In this document: in pieces, positions 5,907 through 11,394 of the stretch | Layout of the letters: each line of letters starts with the position of its first letter | Numbering within the stretch: the stretch's first letter is position 1 | Origin: JAAAOZ01 sp964496595 | GTDB lineage: Bacteria; Chloroflexota; Anaerolineae; B4-G1; SLSP01 | Length of the DNA stretch: 11,394 bases | Direction: 5' to 3' | Assembly (NCBI GenBank): GCA_964496595.1 | Contig: CAZCAI010000148.1 | Span: 1-11,394 of the forward strand | The notes under the pieces: model-generated | The model's database searches: none | What the model was told of the DNA's origin: nothing | The model's input: the letters and a program-made list of their open reading frames with translations, nothing else | Made by a program: the position numbers and the translations under genes

Positions 5907-7139
5907 TCAAGACTTGATCATATCTAGCAGGAGTTGGGCGCACTTATCGGCAAAGGCCGGGTCGTTGATGTTGTTGTCCATCTCGATGACGGGGATGTCC
6001 TCGTTGACGTTTTCTTTGATGGCGTCGAAGCAGGCTTGATCGGCCTCCGGGTTCCAGAAGCGGCCCGGCCTGCCCTCGTCGTCGATGCTGTCCAACATCG
6101 AGACGCCCCGGAGTGGCAGGACGATGGCGACGGGCGCCGTGGCCGCGTTGGCCGCTGCGGCGATCATCTCGCCCATCTGGCGGTTCTCCGCGACGTTGGT
6201 GCGCAGCAGCGTGACGTTGGGATTCCACTTGTAGAGGTTGCGATCCTGATACGCTTCCGGCACCGTCTCGATGCCCCAGAAGTTCGCCATATCCACACAG
6301 CCGGGCACGATGATGGCCGGGATGCCCGCCTCCGAGGCGGCCATCATCCGATCCGGGCCGGCGCTGAAGACGCCAGCGCAGACCTCGTCCGCCAGCTCGG
6401 TGGTGGTGATGTCGAGCGAGGCGGTGATGTAGCCATCGCGGATCAGGCTCTCCATCGTCTTGCCGCCGGCGCCGGTGGCGTGGAAGACGAGCACCTCGTA
6501 GCCCTCCGATTCCAGCTTCTCACGCGCGCGATCCACGCAGGTGGTGGTGTTGCCAAACATCGAGGCGGTGATGAGCGGCTTCGGCTCGGCGGGCGCGGGC
6601 GTCGCCGCTTGCGCTTGCACCATCCCGGCGATGGCGCCGGCCGCGTTGACGTAGATCTGGCGGCTGATACTGTTGATGCCCGCCACATCGACGATGGAGG
6701 GCATAAAGGTGATGTCCTTGGTCCCGGCGTAGGCGCTCACGTCGCCGCCGCCCACAGTGGAGACCATGACTTTGGGCATGCCGACGGGCAGCGTGCGCAT
6801 CGCCGTCGTCGCAATCGAGGTGCCGCCGCTGCCGCCCATCCCGATGATGCCGTCGAGCTGCCCCTCGTCGTAGAGCTGGCGCACGATGACGGCCAACCCC
6901 TTCGCCATCGTCTCCATCGCCTCGTCCTTGTGCTCCCCCGTGGCGAGATAGGCGAGATCGCCGCCGCCGGCCTCCGCGACCTCCGCGCGGGCCACGTCCG
7001 GCTCGAACGCCGGCTCGCCCATCACGCCGAAATCGACCACAAGGGTGTCGAGACCGGCCTCCTCGATGATCGCCTTGACGAAGGCGAACTCCTTGCCTTT
7101 CGTATCCAATGCGCCGACAATGACAATTGTTTTTCCCAT
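5907..7139 (-). CDS. Tm-1-like ATP-binding (UPF0261) protein
   Basis: A 410-residue protein of the UPF0261/Tm-1-like family (PF06792). Residues 1-30 (KTIVIVGALDTKGKEFAFVK) are the family's opening. VVDFGVMGEP (34-43) and the glycine-rich nucleotide loop GIIGMGGSGGTSIATTAMRTL (97-117) follow. Next come VSTVGGGDVSAYAGTKDITFMPSIVDVAGINSISR in pieces over 126-160, the second-lobe start ASMFGNTTTCV (192-202), FHATGAGGKTMESL (219-232), DITTTELAD (243-251) and IPAIIVPGCVDMANF (273-287). The closing block is LPLRGVSMLD (341-350). In tomato Tm-1 this domain binds a viral replicase; in bacteria its metabolic role is not settled, though genes of this type are often paired with the TIM-barrel gene found immediately downstream. 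The ATG at 7139 is chosen for AAGGAG 8 bases upstream. An upstream ATG at 7283 would place the whole leader in the protein. Confidence 0.88.
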   Translation of the reverse strand: MGKTIVIVGALDTKGKEFAFVKAIIEEAGLDTLVVDFGVMGEPAFEPDVARAEVAEAGGGDLAYLATGEHKDEAMETMAKGLAVIVRQLYDEGQLDGIIGMGGSGGTSIATTAMRTLPVGMPKVMVSTVGGGDVSAYAGTKDITFMPSIVDVAGINSISRQIYVNAAGAIAGMVQAQAATPAPAEPKPLITASMFGNTTTCVDRAREKLESEGYEVLVFHATGAGGKTMESLIRDGYITASLDITTTELADEVCAGVFSAGPDRMMAASEAGIPAIIVPGCVDMANFWGIETVPEAYQDRNLYKWNPNVTLLRTNVAENRQMGEMIAAAANAATAPVAIVLPLRGVSMLDSIDDEGRPGRFWNPEADQACFDAIKENVNEDIPVIEMDNNINDPAFADKCAQLLLDMIKS

Positions 7140-7182
7140 AGTAACGTCTCCTTTTTGCGGCTGATGAATGGAATTGGTTGCG

Positions 7183-7275
7183 CCTTGCGAAGGTAAGATG
7201 TAGCATCTCGGCCCAGGGATGTTGGGGAAGGCCGGAATATCTTGGGTTGGTGCGCTGTTGCGAAACCTTCGCAAG
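7183..7275 (-). promoter_or_regulatory. Repeated TTGCGAA motif upstream of the Tm-1-like gene
   Basis: CCTTGCGAAGG (7183-7193) is a palindrome. Its 10-base part CTTGCGAAGG recurs in reverse complement at 7266-7275. TTGCGAA-ACC-TTCGCAA (7258-7274) is a perfect 7-base inverted repeat with a 3-base centre. So three TTGCGAA copies lie in the leader, two of them just downstream of the predicted transcription start. This resembles operators of a dimeric repressor; a leader hairpin is an alternative. Confidence 0.45.
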
Positions 7276-7288
7276 AACTTCATCTATA

Positions 7289-7317
7289 AGTATAGAAGCT
7301 TTGAGGTGGGAAGTCGA
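7289..7317 (-). promoter_or_regulatory. Predicted promoter of the Tm-1/TIM-barrel operon
   Basis: On the minus strand TCGACT (7317-7312), a 17-base spacer and TATACT (7294-7289) resemble a sigma-70-type promoter. Transcription would start near 7282 and give a leader of about 140 bases containing the TTGCGAA motifs. The -35 box matches consensus only in part. Confidence 0.4.
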
Positions 7318-7321
7318 TCGC

Positions 7322-9070
7322 TCACCGGCAAATCAGCACGGGGCGCTGACGACTGCGCAGCACCTCATCGACGACGCTGCCGAAGAGGGCTTCCAACATC
7401 ACGCCTTGGCCGTAACCGCCCATAATGATCAGGTTGATGTCCCGCTCCTCGGCGGTGATCAGTATGTTCGGCGCCACGGGGCCAGATCCGGCCAGGATGT
7501 ACTCCGCGTCGATGCTGTGCTCCTCCAGATAGGCGCGCGCGTGGGCCAATGTCTCCTCGCCGACGTTCCCATTTTGCGCGACGGTCATCACGGTGAGGGT
7601 GATGTCGGGCCAGCGCGCGGCGATGTAGGTGGCGATGAAGAGCGCTTCCTTGGATTTGGGGCTGCCGTCGTAGGCCAGGAGGACGCGATGGAGCGGGAAG
7701 AGGGGGCGGGGGACGGCCAAGATCGGGCGCGGGCACCGTTGGAGGAAGGTGCGCAGTTCGGAGCGAAACTTCTGGAAGGGGTTCGCCTGGGGGGGATGGT
7801 TCAGGCTGATGACGACCAGATCGACCCAGTAGGCGCGCTCGATGATCGTCTGTCCGACCTTGCCGGCGACGATGGCGAACTCGCTATCCAGGCCGGCCTG
7901 CGCGCAGCGGCGCTCGAACTCGGCGCGGATGGCGGCGACCGCGGCGCTCTTCGCCGCCGCCTCAGTGGGCACGACGTGCAGGCCCTTGAGGCGCGTCTCC
8001 TCCCGGCGCGCGATCTCAATCGCCTCATCCAACGCCTTCCAGCCATTTTCCTGGCCGTTGATCGCCACCAGGATGCCGCAGAAGAGCCGGTCGCCGCGCC
8101 GCGCGGCGAGCCGTTCCGCGCGCCATTGGCCCGGCGGCGGGCCGGACTCCAACTCATCGGGGAGCATGGCGTCCCAGAGCTTCTGGCTGATCCGTCCCAG
8201 CATGTTGGCCGTCTTCGAGCTGTATTGATCGACCAGATTCTTGGCCGCCGTCTCCGGCGCGACCTCCCAGCCTAACGTTTCCTCGACGGCCGCTTTGTGT
8301 TCCGTGAGCCACAAATAGAGATCGGTCTCCGTCCGGTCGGGGAACTCCTCCAGCAGATTGGACGCTTGGATGATTTCGACGGTGGGCCGGTAGACCGCAT
8401 CGTACCAATGCCCGACCGCCTCCTCCCAGCTTATATCTCGCTGGAGATCGTGGCCCATAAAGTATTGGTGAAGCCGAATGTGCTCTAGCAACTGTTCGTA
8501 TTTCCCTGGCGCCGTCACTGTGAGATCAGCCTGCGGGCGGATCTCATCCAGATGCGTTGTCTCCAGGAAATCGGCGTACTCCGCCTTGATGATCAGATCG
8601 TTGGGATCGGTGTCCGGCTCCAGGGGAACTTTGGTGTTGACCTTAGTGACGTAGGCCTGGATGTAGTCGGCGCCCAGCTCGCGCGCGACCGAGACGCGAT
8701 GGTTGCCATCCTTGACGAAGTAGGCGTCGCCGATCTGATAGACCTCGATGGGGGGCAGCCCGGCCATCCCCGTCGTGGCGACCTTGATCCGCGCCCAGCG
8801 CTCGGCGTCGCTATCTTGCAGCGGTAAGAAAGAGCGCGAAAAATCCGTGTAGCGCCCCACACTTCCCACAATCGCATCCAAGGGAATGTCGCGCAATCCC
8901 TGTTCGGAGCCGGCGCGGCCCTTGAGCTGCTTGCGCACATCCTCGTAAGAAAGCAACTGCGTCGATTCACCCGTGAGACTGGAGAGTATCTGGTGCATCC
9001 AGGCTTTGCGCCGCGCTTCTCTAAAGTCAGAAACGGCTGATACATAGCTAGATTGATGGTCCGTTACCAT
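7322..9070 (-). CDS. ParB/sulfiredoxin-like domain fused to two universal stress protein domains
   Basis: The 582-residue protein has at least three parts. Residues about 60-145 contain a ParB/Srx-like fold: LPPIEVYQIGDAYFVKDGNH (105-124) continuing RVSVARELGADYIQAYV. This pattern of 'DGNHRV..A...G' is typical of ParB-type nucleotide-binding domains. Residues 160-305 are helical and acidic (EYADFLETTHLDEIRP, LLEHIRLHQYFMG, DRTETDLYLWLTEH) and look like the DUF4032-type region that accompanies such domains. A first, divergent Usp domain spans about 328-455. A second, canonical one spans 461-582 (HRVLLAYDGSPKSKEA), with the ATP motif G-x2-G-x9-G-S in MGGYGQGVMLEALFGSVVDE. The protein is cytoplasmic with no membrane segment. 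ATP/NTP sensing under stress is likely; whether the ParB-like domain binds DNA or hydrolyses nucleotide is unknown. The ATG at 9070 is chosen because GGAAGGGGG lies close upstream; an earlier ATG at 9121 lacks one. Confidence 0.85.
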   Translation of the reverse strand: MVTDHQSSYVSAVSDFREARRKAWMHQILSSLTGESTQLLSYEDVRKQLKGRAGSEQGLRDIPLDAIVGSVGRYTDFSRSFLPLQDSDAERWARIKVATTGMAGLPPIEVYQIGDAYFVKDGNHRVSVARELGADYIQAYVTKVNTKVPLEPDTDPNDLIIKAEYADFLETTHLDEIRPQADLTVTAPGKYEQLLEHIRLHQYFMGHDLQRDISWEEAVGHWYDAVYRPTVEIIQASNLLEEFPDRTETDLYLWLTEHKAAVEETLGWEVAPETAAKNLVDQYSSKTANMLGRISQKLWDAMLPDELESGPPPGQWRAERLAARRGDRLFCGILVAINGQENGWKALDEAIEIARREETRLKGLHVVPTEAAAKSAAVAAIRAEFERRCAQAGLDSEFAIVAGKVGQTIIERAYWVDLVVISLNHPPQANPFQKFRSELRTFLQRCPRPILAVPRPLFPLHRVLLAYDGSPKSKEALFIATYIAARWPDITLTVMTVAQNGNVGEETLAHARAYLEEHSIDAEYILAGSGPVAPNILITAEERDINLIIMGGYGQGVMLEALFGSVVDEVLRSRQRPVLICR

Positions 9071-9136
9071 TGTTTCCCCCTTCCTTTTTCCTCGCTTGTT
9101 AAACTGCGAGCCTTCCCGCATCGCGGGTGCATCTTG

Positions 9137-9164
9137 AGTATAAAAAGGAGCGGGGGAAAGTCAA
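9137..9164 (-). promoter_or_regulatory. Predicted promoter of the ParB-like/Usp gene
   Basis: On the minus strand TTGACT (9164-9159), a 16-base spacer and TATACT (9142-9137) are close to sigma-70 consensus. The leader of about 60 bases contains a small hairpin, CCCGC-ATC-GCGGG (9115-9127). The gene is divergent from padR, with promoters about 70 bases apart. Confidence 0.6.
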
Positions 9165-9230
9165 TGTCTCCCGCAGGTGCGTATGGTCAAATCAACTATA
9201 TGCTAAACTCACTTATCCTCTATCTGACTA

Positions 9231-9259
9231 TTGACAATCTGTAAGTACTGTTTTAGAAT
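9231..9259 (+). promoter_or_regulatory. Predicted promoter of padR-mrp
   Basis: TTGACA (9231-9236), a 17-base spacer and TAGAAT (9254-9259) form a near-consensus promoter. ACTATT (9227-9232) and AATAGT (9257-9262) are reverse complements that overlap the -35 and -10 boxes, with AGTACT at the centre (9244-9249). This could be a site for autoregulation by PadR, but the arms are short. Confidence 0.7.
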
Positions 9260-9295
9260 AGTAGTGGCTAACTGAGATGAGTTATGGAGGAACCT

Positions 9296-9685
9296 ATGCT
9301 AGAACAAGGTCAACGACGCCGGTGGAGTCGCTCGCGGGGCGGTGTGTGGTTTTTGGAACCGACCCTGTTGTTGCTCCTGCACTATGGTCGGATCCATGGT
9401 TACTCGCTGATCGAAAAGCTGGCCGATTTCGGGCTGGCGGATCTGAATGCCAGCCTGGTGTACCGGGCATTACGCGAGATGGAGAAACGAGGGTGGGTGA
9501 CATCGTGTTGGGACACCGAAAACACGCAAGGCCCGCCGCGACGGGTCTATCGCCTCACGGCCACGGGGGACGAGGAGCTGAGCGCCTACATCGAGGCCCT
9601 GGAGCAGACCTACACGCAAATTGGCCGGTTGATCGAGGCCTACTATCATCACATGGAGGAGGGCGAGGGCGAACATCATGAGTAG
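9296..9685 (+). CDS. PadR-family transcriptional regulator
   Basis: A 129-residue winged-helix repressor. After a basic start (QRRRWSRSRGG), the helix-turn-helix covers FLEPTLLLLLHYGRIHGYSL and IEKLADFGLADLNASLVYRA, with the wing at LREMEKRGWVTS and GPPRRVYRLTATGDEEL. The C-terminal helix (EELSAYIEALEQTYTQIGRL) is the usual dimerisation helix, giving a short subfamily-1-like PadR. The ligand is not predictable. It heads a plus-strand unit with mrp, whose start is 53 bases downstream. An ATG at 9284 is in frame, but GGAGG at 9286-9290 lies inside that extension and 5 bases before the ATG at 9296. The later start is therefore preferred. The DNA between it and the divergent Usp gene carries a possible operator over its own promoter. 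Confidence 0.9.
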   Translation: MLEQGQRRRWSRSRGGVWFLEPTLLLLLHYGRIHGYSLIEKLADFGLADLNASLVYRALREMEKRGWVTSCWDTENTQGPPRRVYRLTATGDEELSAYIEALEQTYTQIGRLIEAYYHHMEEGEGEHHE

Positions 9686-9738
9686 ATGAGATGGGTTATC
9701 CATCAAACAAAATTATATTTTTATTTTGAGGAGATGGG

Positions 9739-10800
9739 ATGATTACCAAAGCAGAGATACGCAAACAGTTGCGTGACGTGATGCACCCGGAATTGGAACG
9801 GGATATTGTGATGTTGAAGATGGTCAGAGAGATCGAGGTGTACGATGGCGCCGCGAACGTCGTGATCGCCTTGCCCTTCAAGGATGCGCCCATCCGCGAG
9901 GACTTGGCGCGGGGCGTTCAGGAGGCCCTCGGCCAATTGGATGACGCTCTCGATGTGCGTGTGAGCTTTGTTGAGATGGGACAGCAGGAGCGCGCGGTCT
10001 TCCTGGCGCAGACGGAGGCGAAGCCGCCCTCCGCGCAGGCCGTCAACAAGATCTCGCACATCATCGCGGTGCTCAGCGGGAAGGGGGGCGTCGGCAAATC
10101 GTCGGTCGCGGCCCTGCTGGCCGTGGCGTTGCAACGACGTGGCCTGAGCGTCGGCGTGTTGGATGCCGATATCACCGGCCCCAGCCAGCCCACGATGTTC
10201 GGACTGCACGAAAATCCGCTGATGAGTCCGCTGGGCATCCGGCCGGTGGAGACGGGCAACGGGATCAAGGTCATGTCCATCAACCTGATGTTGCCCACCG
10301 AGGATCAGGCCGTGGTCTGGCGCGGGCCGATGATCAGCAAGGCCATCAAGCAATTCTGGAATGACGTGGTGTGGGGCGAGCTTGACTATCTGGTGGTGGA
10401 TTTGCCCCCCGGCACCTCCGACGCCTCGTTGACCGTGATGCAGGCCATCCCGCTCAGCGGTGTGGTGCTGGTGACCTCGCCGCAAGACCTGGCGGGCATG
10501 GTCGTGCGGAAGGCGGCGGGGATGGTGCGGAAACTGCAGGCGCCGATCCTGGGGATCGTCGAGAATATGAGCTACATCACCTGCCCCGATTGCGGCAGCA
10601 GGATCGAGGTCTTCGGCCCGAGCCAGGGCATGGCGACCGCCGAGCGATTGGACATTGAGATGCTGGGCCAAATCCCCTTAGATCCTGAGTTGGCGCTTCA
10701 CTGTGACGCCGGACGCATCGAGGCGTATGGGGCCGCGGGCTTCACGCCGATCGCGGAGAAAATCACCGCGCGGAGCGAGGCGTTGAAGACGTTTTCGTGA
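9739..10800 (+). CDS. mrp: Mrp/NBP35 family iron-sulfur carrier ATPase
   Basis: The 353 residues form two domains. Residues 1-85 are a MIP18/DUF59-like domain, and residues 105-345 are a deviant-Walker P-loop ATPase. Key features are SGKGGVGKSS (113-122), VLDADITGPSQP (140-151), VVDLPPGTSDASL (219-231), and the closely spaced cysteine pair C282-P-D-C285 in MSYITCPDCG that holds a bridging [4Fe-4S] cluster between two subunits. The family loads Fe-S clusters into target enzymes in the cytoplasm. The DUF59 part lacks the usual cysteine of SUF-linked members, as far as I can see. GAGGAG lies 5 bases before the ATG. A PadR gene precedes it and a ferredoxin follows, so the unit probably serves Fe-S or redox proteins. 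Confident as family; targets unknown. Confidence 0.95.
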   Translation: MITKAEIRKQLRDVMHPELERDIVMLKMVREIEVYDGAANVVIALPFKDAPIREDLARGVQEALGQLDDALDVRVSFVEMGQQERAVFLAQTEAKPPSAQAVNKISHIIAVLSGKGGVGKSSVAALLAVALQRRGLSVGVLDADITGPSQPTMFGLHENPLMSPLGIRPVETGNGIKVMSINLMLPTEDQAVVWRGPMISKAIKQFWNDVVWGELDYLVVDLPPGTSDASLTVMQAIPLSGVVLVTSPQDLAGMVVRKAAGMVRKLQAPILGIVENMSYITCPDCGSRIEVFGPSQGMATAERLDIEMLGQIPLDPELALHCDAGRIEAYGAAGFTPIAEKITARSEALKTFS

Positions 10801-10803
10801 CAT

Positions 10804-10824
10804 AACTTTCAACTTGCAACGCAA
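10804..10824. repeat. AACNNNN heptad repeat after mrp
   Basis: AACTTTC, AACTTGC and AACGCAA follow in exact 7-base register 4 bases after the mrp stop codon. In reverse complement they read as the same kind of GTT-ended words found at 5806-5852. Confidence 0.65.
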
Positions 10825-10831
10825 GCGAAGG

Positions 10832-10859
10832 AGGGGGTGTTCAAATCAGGACACCCCTT
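10832..10859 (+). terminator. Hairpin between mrp and the ferredoxin gene, possible (leaky) terminator
   Basis: AGGGGGTGT (10832-10840) pairs with ACACCCCTT (10851-10859) with one G-T wobble and a 10-base loop. It is followed by GTCCTTATTAG, a weak T-tract. A competing small hairpin, GGACA (10849-10853) with TGTCC (10859-10863), cannot form at the same time. Partial termination or attenuation before the ferredoxin gene is possible. Confidence 0.5.
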
Positions 10860-10891
10860 GTCCTTATTAGTGATCGGAATGGAGAGGTGTT

Positions 10892-11209
10892 ATGAGTTTA
10901 AGTCTACGTATAGATGAGACGCGCTGCACGGGATGCGGCCTCTGTGTCGAAGCGTGTCCCACGGGAGCGATCCGCGTGATGGACGGCGTGGCGCATATCG
11001 ATCCGGCGCTCTGCCGGGGGTGCGAGGTGTGTCGCACCGCCTGCCCCACCGGGGCGATTGTGACCGTCCCCGCATCGCTGGAGGAGGCTGCTTCCTCGGC
11101 GCCTGATGCCGCGACGCGGCCGCGCCCGCAGGACGTGACGCCCAGGCGCGGCGTTCATCGGGGGTTGCGGCGAGGCGGCGGACGTCGCGCGCGACGCCGG
11201 GGACGTTAG
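10892..11209 (+). CDS. 2[4Fe-4S] ferredoxin-like protein with arginine-rich tail
   Basis: The 105-residue protein carries two complete cluster motifs: C12-x2-C15-x2-C18-x3-C22-P (RCTGCGLCVEACPTGAI) and C41-x2-C44-x2-C47-x3-C51-P (LCRGCEVCRTACPTGAI). Residues 1-60 are a typical bacterial dicluster ferredoxin that passes electrons between cytoplasmic redox enzymes. Residues 61-105 are unlike ferredoxins: an Ala/Ser/Pro/Asp stretch, then a tail in which about half of the last 22 residues are arginine (RRGVHRGLRRGGGRRARRRGR). The tail could bind nucleic acid or an acidic partner, or could be poorly conserved coding drift. The ATG follows GGAGAGG by 4 bases. It is the third gene of the padR-mrp group, separated by a hairpin, so mrp may supply its clusters. 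Confidence 0.85.
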   Translation: MSLSLRIDETRCTGCGLCVEACPTGAIRVMDGVAHIDPALCRGCEVCRTACPTGAIVTVPASLEEAASSAPDAATRPRPQDVTPRRGVHRGLRRGGGRRARRRGR

Positions 11210-11394
11210 CGGGGAAATTATGCGCCCAGGGGTATCGGCGTTATACAATGTGGGTCTTTTGGATTTTGCCGGGCAACCTCTTAACCTTTTTTACATTTAG
11301 GAAGTCTTTCCGGTAGCCGATTCCGTAATTTGGAATTTAGAATTGCGAATAATGCTATTGAGTAGGCTCCACTGAAAAAAGGTGGTTCACCACA
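11210..11394. other. Intergenic tail with no convincing gene
   Basis: No ORF with a ribosome site or recognisable domain is visible; base composition is less GC-rich than the genes. ATACAAT near 11243 resembles a -10 box but lacks a -35 partner. The last bases hold a small inverted repeat, GGTG-GTT-CACC (11381-11391), cut close to the window edge. Confidence 0.6.
11326..11353. repeat. GAATTTA-like heptad repeat
   Basis: TAATTTG, GAATTTA, GAATTGC and GAATAAT follow in 7-base register. This is an AT-rich member of the heptad family seen elsewhere in the window. Confidence 0.6.

Noticed and set aside
5934..7196. Long plus-strand open frame (420 codons) opposite the Tm-1-like gene
   Set aside because: It is rich in His, Arg, Asp and Gly with no recognisable domain and no ribosome site. 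It is the usual antisense shadow of a GC-rich gene whose family match on the other strand is clear.
7178..8275. Plus-strand open frame of 365 codons opposite the Usp fusion
   Set aside because: It spans a promoter-like region and a gene end on the other strand, has a shadow-like composition and no start signal.
9721..10671. Minus-strand open frame of 316 codons opposite mrp
   Set aside because: Mrp has unmistakable motifs on the plus strand; the antisense product is His/Gln/Arg-rich and has no family features.
11125..11301. The +1 frame past the ferredoxin Cys motifs, which has GC-rich third positions over 11150-11213 and could indicate a frameshift
   Set aside because: The frame opens only after a TGA near 11138, later turns AT-rich and encodes nothing I recognise. 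The annotated frame has a normal stop, so I kept it and only note the ambiguity.

Overview
The window is GC-rich (roughly 60% by eye) bacterial DNA with compact minus-strand gene runs. Gene content and the short heptameric tandem repeats at gene boundaries fit Chloroflexota, most likely an Anaerolineae-type genome. That placement is an inference from style and content; no marker gene such as an rRNA is present.

Layout. Bases 1-182 (plus strand) are the C-terminal end of a membrane protein that looks like apolipoprotein N-acyltransferase. It meets the next gene tail to tail across a strong hairpin (216-256). Bases 283-4719 (minus strand, read right to left) hold an NAD-synthesis cluster. It starts with a NadM-type nucleotide adenylyltransferase, followed by a VWA/zinc-ribbon protein, a compact pyruvate-kinase-like protein, a small DUF2283 protein and glutamine-dependent NAD synthetase (nadE). 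NadM and NadE catalyse consecutive steps (NaMN to NaAD to NAD), so the middle genes are candidates for linked functions. DUF2283 and nadE are each preceded by a copy of the same 82-bp segment, the 3' end of the pyruvate-kinase-like gene. DUF2283 therefore appears to have entered through an insertion or duplication event.

Bases 4720-4948 are a regulatory gap. It holds a hairpin centred on a TATAAT box whose right arm is the nadM ribosome-binding site, a pair of GTGC-N3-GCAC palindromes, and a terminator for the upstream operon. Bases 4949-7139 (minus) encode a Tm-1-like (UPF0261) protein and a PEP-hydrolase-type TIM-barrel protein. These are the two halves of plant Tm-1, here as adjacent genes with their own promoter and three TTGCGAA motifs. 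Bases 7322-9070 (minus) encode an unusual fusion of a ParB/sulfiredoxin-like domain, a helical middle region and two universal-stress domains.

From 9231 the plus strand carries a consensus promoter, a PadR regulator, an Mrp/NBP35 Fe-S carrier ATPase and a small 2[4Fe-4S] ferredoxin with an arginine-rich tail. These probably form a PadR-controlled redox or Fe-S unit. The last 185 bases hold no convincing gene.

A recurring theme is short degenerate tandem repeats with a period of 7 (sometimes 8) at six places. Five lie at gene ends; one lies inside nadE and encodes its interdomain linker.
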